NCBI GenBank assembly: GCA_900553035.1
Contig: USCC01000037.1
Span: 1-18,646 of the forward strand
From: an uncultured Rhodospirillaceae bacterium
GTDB lineage: Bacteria > Pseudomonadota > Alphaproteobacteria > CAAGCB01 > CAG-977
Length of the DNA: 18,646 bases
Reading direction: 5' to 3'
Positions 7,281 to 15,139 of the stretch are shown one piece after another. The position numbers were made by a program, and so were the translations under genes. The notes beneath the pieces were generated by a model that was not told where the DNA came from, did not search any database, and was given only the letters and a program-made list of their open reading frames with translations. Positions within the stretch are counted from its first letter, which is position 1. Every line of letters starts with the position of its first letter.

Positions 7281-8510
7281 ATGGCGACCGAAGAAAAGAA
7301 GCCGGCGGCGGAGAAAAAGGAAGCTCTTCCCGCAGAGCCGAAAGAAAAACAGCCTGAGAAAAAACAAAAGAAAAAAATCAGAAAAGGCCGTGTCGTTTTC
7401 TTTGTATTCGTTCTTGCCCTGGCGGGCGTCCTGTCCCTTCCCGATGTGCGCGAAGGGATTTACAATGAATATGCGTCGCTGACCGAAGACGCCGTCATCC
7501 CCGTTGAAACCGAAACATCCGAGGACGCCGAAAACGTTCCCGAAGAGGAAATCTCCACTCGTCTGGAACAGCTGGAAAACGCCCGCGATTTCGAAAATGC
7601 CGAAACGGTGCTGGCCACGGTCGAACCGCAGATCCGGGACGGCGACGCGGCGATCCTCGAACTTGCAAACCGTTACGATCAGTTGCTTCTGAGGCTGAAC
7701 CTCCTGCAGGAACGTGTGGATGCCTTTGAACGGGCGCAGGCGCAGGAAATCTCCTCCATCCGACAGTCCCTGCCGAAACCGGGCCTGATTGAAGAACGTC
7801 TTCTGGCTCTGGGCGCCAAGGAAGATGTTCTGGTTCGCCAGATCGCCGATAACGGCGTGCGGATTGAAAAAGTCGAAAAAGGAAAAGCCGACGCATCGGC
7901 TGTTCTGGCTCTGATGGAGAGGATGGAAACGACGGAACGCCGGATCCAGGCCTCTGCTGTTGAAAAGGAACGCGCCGCGGCGTTGCTTCTGGCGCTGTAC
8001 CAGTTGCGTGAAACGGTCATGTCGGGACAGCCGTTCCTGACGGAACAGCAGGCGGTGATCGCTTTGGCATCGTCGTCGCCGAAGCTGGTCGAAACGGCAC
8101 AGCGGCTGAACACAGTCGCTGCCGGCGGCGTATGGACAAAGGCCGCTTTGGAACAGTCGTTTTATGATTATGCCGACAAAGCCGCCCTGAGCGTTCAGCT
8201 GAGTCCGAAAACAGACTGGTTCCATAAAGCGCTGAATTCCCTGCGTTCTCTGGTCGTTATCCGGCGTATTGACGCCGCCCCGGACGATATGTCGGTTGAC
8301 GCTGTTCTGGCTCGTGCGCAGGACGCCGTCGAAAAGGGAGATATCCAGACCGCCGTCCTTCAGCTGAAGAATCTGCAGGGCGTGCCGGCCGAAACCGTCA
8401 AAGAATGGGTCGCTGCGGCCGAACGTTTCGTCCTGACACAGAAAACGGTCAGTGAACTGATCGCTTCGACCGTCGGCGTGCTGTATGCCGATCAGTTAAA
8501 AGGGGGCTGA
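7281..8510 (+). CDS. Mitofilin/Mic60-like inner-membrane protein (COG4223 type)
   Basis: Predicted single-pass inner-membrane protein of 409 residues with its bulk in the periplasm. Residues 1-36 are rich in Lys, Glu, Ala and Pro (a cytoplasmic tail), 37-54 form one hydrophobic segment (VVFFVFVLALAGVLSL), and about 85-235 are charged, heptad-like and probably coiled coil (ISTRLEQLENA, LQERVDAFERAQAQE, RMETTERRIQA). A C-terminal helical region resembles the mitofilin signature domain (WFHKALNSLRSLVVIRRI, then ARAQDAVEKGDIQTAVLQLKN). Alphaproteobacterial relatives are homologues of mitochondrial Mic60, which shapes membranes and cristae junctions. Identification rests on architecture and on the adjacent hemY four bases downstream, not on strong motifs. 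GGAGG at 7267-7271 supports the ATG. The hemC and hemD genes that often precede it in alphaproteobacteria are absent here. Confidence 0.82.
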   Translation: MATEEKKPAAEKKEALPAEPKEKQPEKKQKKKIRKGRVVFFVFVLALAGVLSLPDVREGIYNEYASLTEDAVIPVETETSEDAENVPEEEISTRLEQLENARDFENAETVLATVEPQIRDGDAAILELANRYDQLLLRLNLLQERVDAFERAQAQEISSIRQSLPKPGLIEERLLALGAKEDVLVRQIADNGVRIEKVEKGKADASAVLALMERMETTERRIQASAVEKERAAALLLALYQLRETVMSGQPFLTEQQAVIALASSSPKLVETAQRLNTVAAGGVWTKAALEQSFYDYADKAALSVQLSPKTDWFHKALNSLRSLVVIRRIDAAPDDMSVDAVLARAQDAVEKGDIQTAVLQLKNLQGVPAETVKEWVAAAERFVLTQKTVSELIASTVGVLYADQLKGG

Positions 8511-8514
8511 AAAG

Positions 8515-9816
8515 ATGTTTAGAATAATCTGGAACGCCTTCCTTCTGGGGGTCATCGCGCTGGCGGCGGCCTGGCTGAGCAACAACGCCGGCACGGTGCG
8601 CATGGAATGGATCGGATATCAGATCGATACGTCCGTCGCCGTTGTGATCGGCGGGCTTGTCCTGCTGTATTTTATTTTCCATTACTGTCTGGCTCGGCCG
8701 ATATCAATGTTCTCCGGTCTGTTTTCCGGATGGTTCCGCAGCGATGCGCGCGCTGAACGAATGGCCAGATCCAAGGTGGCTCGGGAAATGGACAAGTACA
8801 TGCTTCTGGCTCGGGGAATGACGGCTTTGGCCGCCGGAGACGTCACCACGGCACAGAAGATGCAGAAACAGATCGCCCGAAAATTCGCCGGCGACGAAAG
8901 CCGGACAGCCGTTTTTGAAGCCCAGCTGGCCGAAGCGGAAAACGATACGGCGACAGCGTTGAAAATGTATTCGGAGCTGGCCGCAAATCCGGAAACGAAG
9001 CTTTTGGGGTTGCGCGGGAAAATCCGTCTTTACCGGATGAACGGCAATATTACGCAGGCTTTGGACGTTTGTGCCCTGCTTCTGCAGGACAAAAAGCCGC
9101 CCGCATGGGTGATTTCCGAAGCATTTGAGCTTCAGATTCAGGAAAAACAGTGGGCGGAAGCAATTGCAACGCTGGAAAAGGGACGGAAAATGGAAGTGTT
9201 TTCCAAATCCGCCTTCCGCCGCCTGAAAGCGGGAGTCCTTCTGGAACAGGCCGGTTATGAAGAAGATCCGGAGATGAAGGAAAAGCTGATCCGCGACGCC
9301 GAAGATACGGACGATACCCTGGCTCAGGCTGTTCTTCTGACGGCGCAGTATAACGCCCGAAAGGGACAGGTGCGCAAGGCGCGCGCCCAACTGAAGGAGC
9401 TTTGGAAAAAAGCACCGGGCTGGGCGGTTTACGAAGCCTATGCGGGCATGATGCCGGATGCTTCGCCGATTGACGTGGTGAAGGATGTCGAAGAGATGAT
9501 CAAGGAAAACCCGGACGAACCGCTGAATGATCTGATTCTGGCGGACTGCTCTTTGAAGGCACAGCTGTGGGGACAGGCAAAGATGTCTTTGGAAAAATAT
9601 CTGAAGGTCTCTCCGGATTCCCGCCGGGCTCTGATGCTGATGGCCGATGTCGCCGAGCATAACCGCGATGAAAAAACAGCCGATATGTACCGGGAAAAGG
9701 CCGCGGCGGCGGCGGCGGAAGCCCCCTTTAAATGTTCCGTCTGTCTGACGGATTTCAACGAGGGGCATATCATCTGTCCGGTCTGCCATACATTGGGAAC
9801 GACAATGGCGAACTGA
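8515..9816 (+). CDS. hemY: HemY N-terminal-domain TPR protein with C-terminal zinc-ribbon-like CxxC pairs
   Basis: Predicted inner-membrane protein of 433 residues. Despite the name, this family is not the haem-pathway oxidase; it is a tetratricopeptide-repeat protein of unclear role traditionally linked to haem genes by position. Two membrane segments (about 4-21 and 40-58) form the HemY_N part. A long helical TPR-like region runs about 90-395 (for example ARGMTALAAGDVTTAQKMQ and AQWLKM-like repeats ending in AKMSLEKYLKVSPDSRRALML). A six-alanine stretch leads into CSVC (407-410) and CPVC (421-424), two CxxC pairs ten residues apart that could bind zinc. It starts four bases after the Mic60-like stop, so both come from one transcript, and ends in a clear terminator. 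The pairing suggests a shared role in envelope organisation (inference). Confidence 0.85.
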   Translation: MFRIIWNAFLLGVIALAAAWLSNNAGTVRMEWIGYQIDTSVAVVIGGLVLLYFIFHYCLARPISMFSGLFSGWFRSDARAERMARSKVAREMDKYMLLARGMTALAAGDVTTAQKMQKQIARKFAGDESRTAVFEAQLAEAENDTATALKMYSELAANPETKLLGLRGKIRLYRMNGNITQALDVCALLLQDKKPPAWVISEAFELQIQEKQWAEAIATLEKGRKMEVFSKSAFRRLKAGVLLEQAGYEEDPEMKEKLIRDAEDTDDTLAQAVLLTAQYNARKGQVRKARAQLKELWKKAPGWAVYEAYAGMMPDASPIDVVKDVEEMIKENPDEPLNDLILADCSLKAQLWGQAKMSLEKYLKVSPDSRRALMLMADVAEHNRDEKTADMYREKAAAAAAEAPFKCSVCLTDFNEGHIICPVCHTLGTTMAN

Positions 9817-9836
9817 TCCGCCGGAAGTCATGGTTT

Positions 9837-9869
9837 AAAGGGAGGCGGTCGAAATCCGCCTCCTTTTTT
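9837..9869 (+). terminator. Rho-independent terminator of the Mic60-like/hemY operon
   Basis: GGAGGCGG (9841-9848) pairs with CCGCCTCC (9856-9863) across a seven-base loop, followed by six T (9864-9869). AAAG before the stem can extend it by pairing with the T-run. It lies 20 bases after the hemY stop. Confidence 0.93.
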
Positions 9870-10097
9870 ATTTCGGAGATTTAGGGAATATGCCGGAAAA
9901 GGTGTTTCAACCTCTTTGATTCCGCGGGCGGGCTTTATGGATTTCCATCTGAAGTGTAATCGCTGGGCGGTGATTTTAACGACGGAGCCTTTTCCGGAAA
10001 AAGGCGGGAGAATAATCTTTTTTCTTGCCGTGCGAGTGCGTCACACGTCCCGTTTTTTACGTGTTTTCAGAAAGGAAGCGGTATGAAGGCCTGCGTT
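9870..10097. other. Convergent intergenic spacer with no recognised gene
   Basis: This stretch lies between the hemY terminator and the truA stop. It holds an inverted pair CCGGAAAAGG (near 9893) and CCTTTTCCGG (near 9988), a local hairpin CCTTTT-CCGGA-AAAAGG at the second site, and ACACGT (10043-10048) facing ACGTGT (10059-10064). A 49-codon open frame (9937-10086, plus) has no convincing ribosome site and no recognisable product, so I do not call it a gene. I saw no tRNA fold and no clear terminator for truA. Confidence 0.5.
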
Positions 10098-10877
10098 TCA
10101 TCCGCCATTCGGGTCGAACGCGGCGTCGGCTGAATCGTCGGGATAGCGCACGCTTTCAAAATACAGTCCTGCGGCGGGAGCCGTCGGGCCGCCGGCTTTG
10201 CGATCCCGTGCTTCCAAAGCATCCAGAACGCGTTGTTTATCCCATTTGCCTTCGCCGACCATCTTAAGCGTACCCACCATGTTCCGCACCTGATGGTGCA
10301 GAAAGGAACGGGCACGGACGTGGAAAACGATATTGTCCCCCTGCCGTTCAACGTTCAGCTCATCCAGTGTTTTGACGGGCGATTTTGCCTGACATTCGGA
10401 AGCGCGGAAAGTGGAAAAGTCATGCCGTCCCAGAAGGATGGCGGCCGCGTCCCGCATCGCGTCGGCATCCAGAGAAGGCCCAACCCACCAGACACGGTTT
10501 ATGTCCAACGCCGGACGGGAGCGACGGTTCAGAATCCGGTAGATATACGAGCGCTCAATCGCCGAGAAGCGGGCGCTGAATCCATCCGGCACAATTTCAG
10601 CGGCCAGCACGGAAATCGGTTGGGGGCGCAGATGGGCGTTCATCGCCTGGCACAGATGGAACGGGTCTATGATCCGGACGGCATCGAAATGGGCGACCTG
10701 CCCCAGAGCGTGGACGCCCGCATCCGTGCGTCCCGCTCCGGTGATATCGACGGTTTCGCCCGAAAAGGCAAAAACGGCTTTCCGCAGCTCTTTCTGAATG
10801 CTCCGGCCGTTGTTCTGTTGCTGCCATCCGACGTAATCCGTGCCGTCGTACTCGATTGTGATTTTATACCGGGGCAT
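10098..10877 (-). CDS. truA: tRNA pseudouridine(38-40) synthase TruA
   Basis: Isomerises uridines 38, 39 and 40 in the anticodon stem-loop of many tRNAs. From the chosen start the protein has 259 residues and begins MPRYKITIEYDGTDYVGW, the usual N-terminus of the family. The catalytic Asp is Asp52 in GRTDAGVHALGQ. Further family landmarks are NAHLRP, FSARFSAIERSYIYRI, the HDFSTFRAS stretch, and SFLHHQVRNMVGTL near the C-terminus. The frame is open to an ATG at 10931, which would add 18 residues lying wholly inside fmt; I reject it because the family starts at MPRY. The 14-base overlap with the end of fmt (10864-10877) indicates translational coupling. It is the last gene of the def-fmt-truA operon. 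Confidence 0.95.
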   Translation of the reverse strand: MPRYKITIEYDGTDYVGWQQQNNGRSIQKELRKAVFAFSGETVDITGAGRTDAGVHALGQVAHFDAVRIIDPFHLCQAMNAHLRPQPISVLAAEIVPDGFSARFSAIERSYIYRILNRRSRPALDINRVWWVGPSLDADAMRDAAAILLGRHDFSTFRASECQAKSPVKTLDELNVERQGDNIVFHVRARSFLHHQVRNMVGTLKMVGEGKWDKQRVLDALEARDRKAGGPTAPAAGLYFESVRYPDDSADAAFDPNGG

Positions 10878-11796
10878 GTCCGTCCAGAACCGTTCCGGCA
10901 GGAAGGGGATAGCCGCGCACAAATTCTTCAAACGGGAGCGGCCGCCGTCCCGGACGTTGCAATACGTTCAGTTTCAGGGCGCCTTCACGGCAGGCGACGA
11001 GGCCGCTTTCCAGCATGGTCCCGGGGAGTTGCGCCGTGTTCAGGGAAACCGGTTCGGCCGCCGCGACGGAAATTTTTTCCCGGCCGTGGACGAACCAGGC
11101 GCCCGGCCACGGAGTCAGCGCACGGATGCGGCAGTCAATCTGCGCCGCCGTTTCGTCCGCCCAGCGGATCAGTCCTTCGTCTTTTGATATTTTGGCCGCG
11201 TATGTGACGCCTTCTTCCGGCTGGTGCCGGGGAAAAAGACGTCCTTCCGCCATCAGATCCAGCCCTTCAATCAGGGCTTCCGCTCCGGCGGCGGCCATGG
11301 CGTCATGAAGCTCCGCGGCATTCATTCCCGGCGTGATGGCGATTTTTTTCTTCAAAAGCATATCGCCGGTGTCAAGGCCGGCATCCATTTGCATCAGGGT
11401 GATGCCGGTTTCCGTATCGCCCGCCATAAGCGCACGCTGGATCGGCGCCGCACCGCGCCACCGGGGCAGAAGCGACCCATGGATGTTCAAACAGCCGCGC
11501 GGGAACGCTTCCAAACACGCCTGAGGCAGAATCAGGCCGTAAGCCGCAACAACAGCGACATCCGCGTTCAGGGCGCGGAAAGCCACCTGTTCCTCCGACG
11601 ATTTCAGCGAAGCCGGATGACGGACGGGAAGGCCGTGCTCTTCGGCGTATTGATGAACCGGCGAGGGCGTCAGCCTGTGGCCGCGTCCCGAAGGTTTCGG
11701 CGCACGCGTGTAGACACAGATGACCTCGTGGCGCGCATGCAGGGCTTTCAGCGCCGCAACCGCAAAGTCGGGCGTTCCCATGAAGACAGCTTTCAT
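10864..11796 (-). CDS. fmt: Methionyl-tRNA formyltransferase
   Basis: Formylates the amino group of initiator Met-tRNA using 10-formyltetrahydrofolate, allowing initiation of protein synthesis. The 310 residues are full length. The formyltransferase domain begins VFMGTPDFAVAAL (4-16). The catalytic triad is in place: Asn104 and His106 in NIHGSLLPRWRG and Asp142 in DAGLDTGDM. GRGHRLTPSPV (about 37-47) matches the folate-site loop, with His where I recall Lys/Gln in many relatives. The C-terminal tRNA-binding domain follows from about 205 (DCRIRALTPWPGAWF). Its ATG overlaps the def stop in an ATGA arrangement (11793-11796), so the two are translated together. def removes the formyl group that this enzyme adds. 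Confidence 0.97.
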   Translation of the reverse strand: MKAVFMGTPDFAVAALKALHARHEVICVYTRAPKPSGRGHRLTPSPVHQYAEEHGLPVRHPASLKSSEEQVAFRALNADVAVVAAYGLILPQACLEAFPRGCLNIHGSLLPRWRGAAPIQRALMAGDTETGITLMQMDAGLDTGDMLLKKKIAITPGMNAAELHDAMAAAGAEALIEGLDLMAEGRLFPRHQPEEGVTYAAKISKDEGLIRWADETAAQIDCRIRALTPWPGAWFVHGREKISVAAAEPVSLNTAQLPGTMLESGLVACREGALKLNVLQRPGRRPLPFEEFVRGYPLPAGTVLDGHAPV

Positions 11797-12332
11797 TCGG
11801 CGATTTCCTCTTTTTCTGCTTCGGCTTTGCGGCGGCGTTCCTTTTCAATTCGGCGAACGATCATGTCGCGTTTGATTTTCGACAGGTAGTCGATGAAAAG
11901 GCGGCCGTCCAGATGGTCAAGTTCATGCTGAACGGCAACAGCGAGAAGACCGTCGGCTTCCAGAACCTTTTCCTGTCCGTTTTCATCCGTATAGCGTACC
12001 GTGACGCGTTCGGCGCGTTCGACTTCGGCATACTGTTCGGGGACGGAAAGGCACCCTTCGTCATGCAGGACGCGCTCTTCGGAACGCTTTATGATTTCGG
12101 GGTTGATCATCCGGTAGGGGGCTTTCGGCTCGTTTTCGCGGGATGTATCAATAACAACAATACGCTTCAGCACACCGATCTGCGGGGCGGCCAAGCCGAC
12201 TCCCGGCGCATCGTACATGGTTTCCAGCATATCGTCCGTCAACTGCCGGATTTCATCCGTTACGGCAGCGACTTTTTCGGATTTCCTTTTCAAAAGGGGG
12301 TTGGGTATTTCTAAAATCGTGCGTATGGCCAT
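11793..12332 (-). CDS. def: Peptide deformylase
   Basis: Metal-dependent enzyme that removes the N-formyl group from nascent proteins. The three signature motifs are complete: GVGLAAPQIG (44-53), EGCLSVP (92-98) with metal ligand Cys94, and QHELDHLDG (135-143) with His136, catalytic Glu137 and His140. At 179 residues it is of normal length. The last 20 residues are highly charged (KERRRKAEAEKEE), a lineage-specific tail. GAGG nine bases before the ATG supports the start. It is the first gene of the def-fmt-truA operon, transcribed away from alaS. Confidence 0.97.
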   Translation of the reverse strand: MAIRTILEIPNPLLKRKSEKVAAVTDEIRQLTDDMLETMYDAPGVGLAAPQIGVLKRIVVIDTSRENEPKAPYRMINPEIIKRSEERVLHDEGCLSVPEQYAEVERAERVTVRYTDENGQEKVLEADGLLAVAVQHELDHLDGRLFIDYLSKIKRDMIVRRIEKERRRKAEAEKEEIAE

Positions 12333-12359
12333 GGCTTGATTCCTCTTTATTCTGTTTCT

Positions 12360-12388
12360 TAGATATGGCTTTAGGCCGCGCCCGTCAA
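12360..12388 (-). promoter_or_regulatory. Putative promoter of def-fmt-truA
   Basis: On the minus strand, TTGACG (plus-strand 12383-12388; five of six matches) is followed after 17 bases by TATCTA (12360-12365; only three of six matches). It begins 28 bases upstream of the def start codon. The -35 and the spacing are good but the -10 is weak. Confidence 0.4.
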
Positions 12389-12452
12389 CAGGAATGCGCC
12401 GGGTTTTTCGTTTTTAATGCAAAAATCAGGTGTTTTGCCTTTCGTTTTGCGC

Positions 12453-12458
12453 TATAAC
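12453..12458 (+). promoter_or_regulatory. Possible -10 element of the alaS operon
   Basis: TATAAC (five of six matches to TATAAT) lies 38 bases before the alaS ATG in the divergent spacer. No good -35 hexamer sits 16-18 bases upstream, so this is a weak call made mainly because the spacer must hold the promoter of the five-gene operon. I see no leader peptide, T-box or attenuator here. Confidence 0.3.
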
Positions 12459-12496
12459 TCACCCCAAACCGTTTTTTTAATCAGGAAGAAAAACCG

Positions 12497-15139
12497 ATGA
12501 TGACGACAAACGAAATCCGCAAGATTTTCTTGGATTATTTCCGTAAAAACGACCATGAAATCGTGCCGTCCAGCTCTTTGGTGCCGCACAACGATCCGAC
12601 GCTGATGTTCGCCAATTCCGGCATGGTTCAGTTCAAGAATGTTTTCACGGGAATGGAAAAAAGGCCGTACGTCCGTGCCGCGTCCGACCAGAAATGCGTC
12701 CGCGCCGGCGGCAAGCACAACGATTTGGACAACGTCGGCTATACGGTGCGCCACCATACGTTTTTTGAGATGCTCGGAAACTGGTCATTCGGCGATTATT
12801 TCAAGGAAAAGGCCATTTACTACGCCTGGAATCTGGTGACAAAGGAATTCGGCCTGCCGCAGGAAAAGCTGACGGCGACCGTCTATCACACGGATGATGA
12901 AGCGTTCGGGCTGTGGAAAAAGATTTCGGGTCTGCCCGACGAACGCATCATCCGTATTCCGACAAAGGATAATTTCTGGTCGATGGGCGATACGGGGCCG
13001 TGCGGGCCGTGTTCGGAAATTTTTTATGATCACGGCGAACACATCCAGGGCGGCCCTCCGGGAAGCCCGGACGAGGATGGCGACCGGTTCGTCGAAATAT
13101 GGAACCTTGTGTTCATGCAGTACGAACAGCTGGCAGACGGGACGCGCGTTCCTCTGCCGCATCCGTGTATCGACACCGGTATGGGGCTGGAGCGCATGGG
13201 CGCCGTCATGCTGGGTACGAACGATAATTATGAAACCGATATTCTGAAAAGCCTGATCAATGCGGCGGCCGGAACAGTCGGCGTCGAGCCTTACGGCGAG
13301 TTCAAGATTTCTCTGCGCGTGATTGCGGATCACCTCCGTTCCTCCTGTTTCCTGATTGCCGACGGCGTCCTTCCGGCGAACGAAGGCCGCGGCTATGTCC
13401 TGCGCCGCATCATGCGCCGGGCGATGCGCCACGCGCATATGATGGGCTGTCGCGAACCGCTGATGTGGCGTCTGGTGCCTTCGCTTGTACGGGCAATGGG
13501 CGACGCTTTCCCGGAACTGGTGCGCGCGGAACCGCTGATTACGGAAACTCTCCGACTGGAGGAAACGCGCTTTAAACAGACGCTGGATCGCGGTCTGAAG
13601 CTTCTGGATTCCGAAGCGAGCCGGCTTTCGGACGGGGGCGTGCTGTCGGGCGATGTTGCCTTCCGGCTGTATGATACGTACGGCTTCCCGCTTGACCTGA
13701 CACAGGATGTCCTGCGGTCGCGCCATATGAAAGTTGATGTTGACGGATTCAATGACGCCATGGAACACCAAAAAGCCGAAGCCCGCAAAGCCTGGGCCGG
13801 TTCAGGCGAAGCCGCGACAGACACGATCTGGTTCTCGGTTCGGGAACGCGTCAAGGGCACTGAGTTTCTCGGCTATGAGATGCCCGAGGCGGAAGGGCAG
13901 GTGGTTGCCCTTTTGGTTGACGGCCAGGAAGTTGATTCCGTTTCGGCCGGCCAGGAAGCCGCCGTCATTACCAATCAGACGCCTTTTTACGGCGAATCCG
14001 GCGGGCAGGTCGGCGATACCGGATTGATTACAATGGGCGGCGAAATGAAATTCACCGTGACGGATACACAGAAGAAAGCCGGCAGTCTGACGGTTCATCT
14101 TGGAAAAGTCGAAAAAGGAACATTGTCTGTCGGGAAAAACGTCCTGATGACGATTGACGCCGAACGCCGTCGCGCGACGGCTCGGCACCATTCCGTAACG
14201 CACCTGTTGCAGGCGGCTCTGCGCAAAACGCTGGGCCCGCACGTCACACAGAAGGGGTCTTATGTCTCCCCGGACGCCATGCGTTTCGATTTCAGCCAGC
14301 CGCGTCAGATTACGGCCGAAGAGCTGAGAACGGTCGAAAATGAGGTCAACCGGCAGATTCTGAAAAACCTGAAGGTTACAACGCGGCTGATGACGCCGGA
14401 TGCCGCGATTGCCGAAGGAGCGATGGCGCTGTTCGGTGAAAAATACGGCGACGAGGTGCGGGTTGTGTCCATGGGCGCGGGCGACGACCGTTGCTCAACG
14501 GAGCTGTGCGGCGGGACTCATGTCCACCGGACGGGCGATATCGGCAGCTTCCGCATTATCAGCGAAAGTTCTCTGGCGGCGGGTGTTCGGCGTATTGAAG
14601 CCGTGGCGGGCATGGCGGCGCTGAAGTATGCTCAGGAACGCGAAGACATTCTGGCGCAGACGTCGGCGGAACTGAAGGCGCCGGTTCATGATATCCCGGT
14701 TCGTGTTCGGACAATGTTGGATGAACGCCGGCGTCTGGAACGCGATCTGTCCGATGCCCGCAAAAAAGCGGCGTCCGGCGGTGCGGGTATGGCCGCAAGT
14801 GTAAAGGACGTCAACGGAATCAAATTCCTGGGACAGATTCTGAACGATGTGCCGGCCAAAGAACTGAAAGGCATGGCGGACGAATTGAAAAAAAGCGTTG
14901 GTTCGGGCGTTGTTGCCCTGGTCTGTACGGCGGACGGAAAAATTTCGGTTGTCGCGGCCGTGACCGGAGACCTGACAGATAAAATCAGCGCGGTTGACCT
15001 TGTCCGCGCCGCATCGGCCGCGGCCGGCGGCAAAGGCGGCGGCGGACGTCCCGATATGGCGCAGGCCGGCGGGTCGGACGTGACGAAAACGGCGGAAGCT
15101 CTGGCGGCGGTTGAAGCCTGTCTGAAGGGGGCGGCATGA
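12497..15139 (+). CDS. alaS: Alanine--tRNA ligase
   Basis: Charges tRNA-Ala with L-alanine in the cytosol. All 880 residues are present with the domains in order. The class II catalytic core has FANSGMVQFK, RAGGKHNDLDNVG, FFEMLGNWSFGDYFK, GPCGPCSEIF and DTGMGLERM. The editing domain has HHSVTHLLQAAL (metal ligands His565 and His569) and CSTELCGGTHVH (Cys671 and His675), so clearance of Ser- and Gly-tRNA-Ala should work. The C-terminal C-Ala domain ends in a Gly-rich GGKGGGGRPDMAQAGG segment. AGGA at 12483-12486 precedes the first of two adjacent ATG codons; the second, at 12500, is an equally possible start. It heads a five-gene operon and overlaps alr by four bases. Confidence 0.98.
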   Translation: MMTTNEIRKIFLDYFRKNDHEIVPSSSLVPHNDPTLMFANSGMVQFKNVFTGMEKRPYVRAASDQKCVRAGGKHNDLDNVGYTVRHHTFFEMLGNWSFGDYFKEKAIYYAWNLVTKEFGLPQEKLTATVYHTDDEAFGLWKKISGLPDERIIRIPTKDNFWSMGDTGPCGPCSEIFYDHGEHIQGGPPGSPDEDGDRFVEIWNLVFMQYEQLADGTRVPLPHPCIDTGMGLERMGAVMLGTNDNYETDILKSLINAAAGTVGVEPYGEFKISLRVIADHLRSSCFLIADGVLPANEGRGYVLRRIMRRAMRHAHMMGCREPLMWRLVPSLVRAMGDAFPELVRAEPLITETLRLEETRFKQTLDRGLKLLDSEASRLSDGGVLSGDVAFRLYDTYGFPLDLTQDVLRSRHMKVDVDGFNDAMEHQKAEARKAWAGSGEAATDTIWFSVRERVKGTEFLGYEMPEAEGQVVALLVDGQEVDSVSAGQEAAVITNQTPFYGESGGQVGDTGLITMGGEMKFTVTDTQKKAGSLTVHLGKVEKGTLSVGKNVLMTIDAERRRATARHHSVTHLLQAALRKTLGPHVTQKGSYVSPDAMRFDFSQPRQITAEELRTVENEVNRQILKNLKVTTRLMTPDAAIAEGAMALFGEKYGDEVRVVSMGAGDDRCSTELCGGTHVHRTGDIGSFRIISESSLAAGVRRIEAVAGMAALKYAQEREDILAQTSAELKAPVHDIPVRVRTMLDERRRLERDLSDARKKAASGGAGMAASVKDVNGIKFLGQILNDVPAKELKGMADELKKSVGSGVVALVCTADGKISVVAAVTGDLTDKISAVDLVRAASAAAGGKGGGGRPDMAQAGGSDVTKTAEALAAVEACLKGAA

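Noticed and set aside
7275..8225. 316-codon minus-strand open frame opposite the Mic60-like gene
   Set aside because: It reads as low-complexity Phe/Arg/Gln-rich sequence with no family features, as expected for the antisense of a Glu/Lys/Ala-rich gene, and it covers the divergent promoter region.
9937..10086. 49-codon plus-strand open frame in the hemY-truA spacer (starts MDFHLKCNRWAV)
   Set aside because: No convincing ribosome site, no recognisable product, and it overlaps the inverted repeats. Kept only as something to test.
10878..10931. Upstream ATG for truA adding 18 residues
   Set aside because: TruA proteins start near MxRYKxxxEYDG. The extension lies wholly inside fmt and has no family counterpart.
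10233..11207. 324-codon plus-strand open frame across truA and fmt
   Set aside because: It is antisense to two complete, motif-rich genes and spans their junction; a shadow of GC-rich third positions.
12785..13771. 328-codon minus-strand open frame inside alaS
   Set aside because: The opposite strand is unmistakable AlaS with all motifs. The antisense product is Arg/His-rich with no domain pattern.
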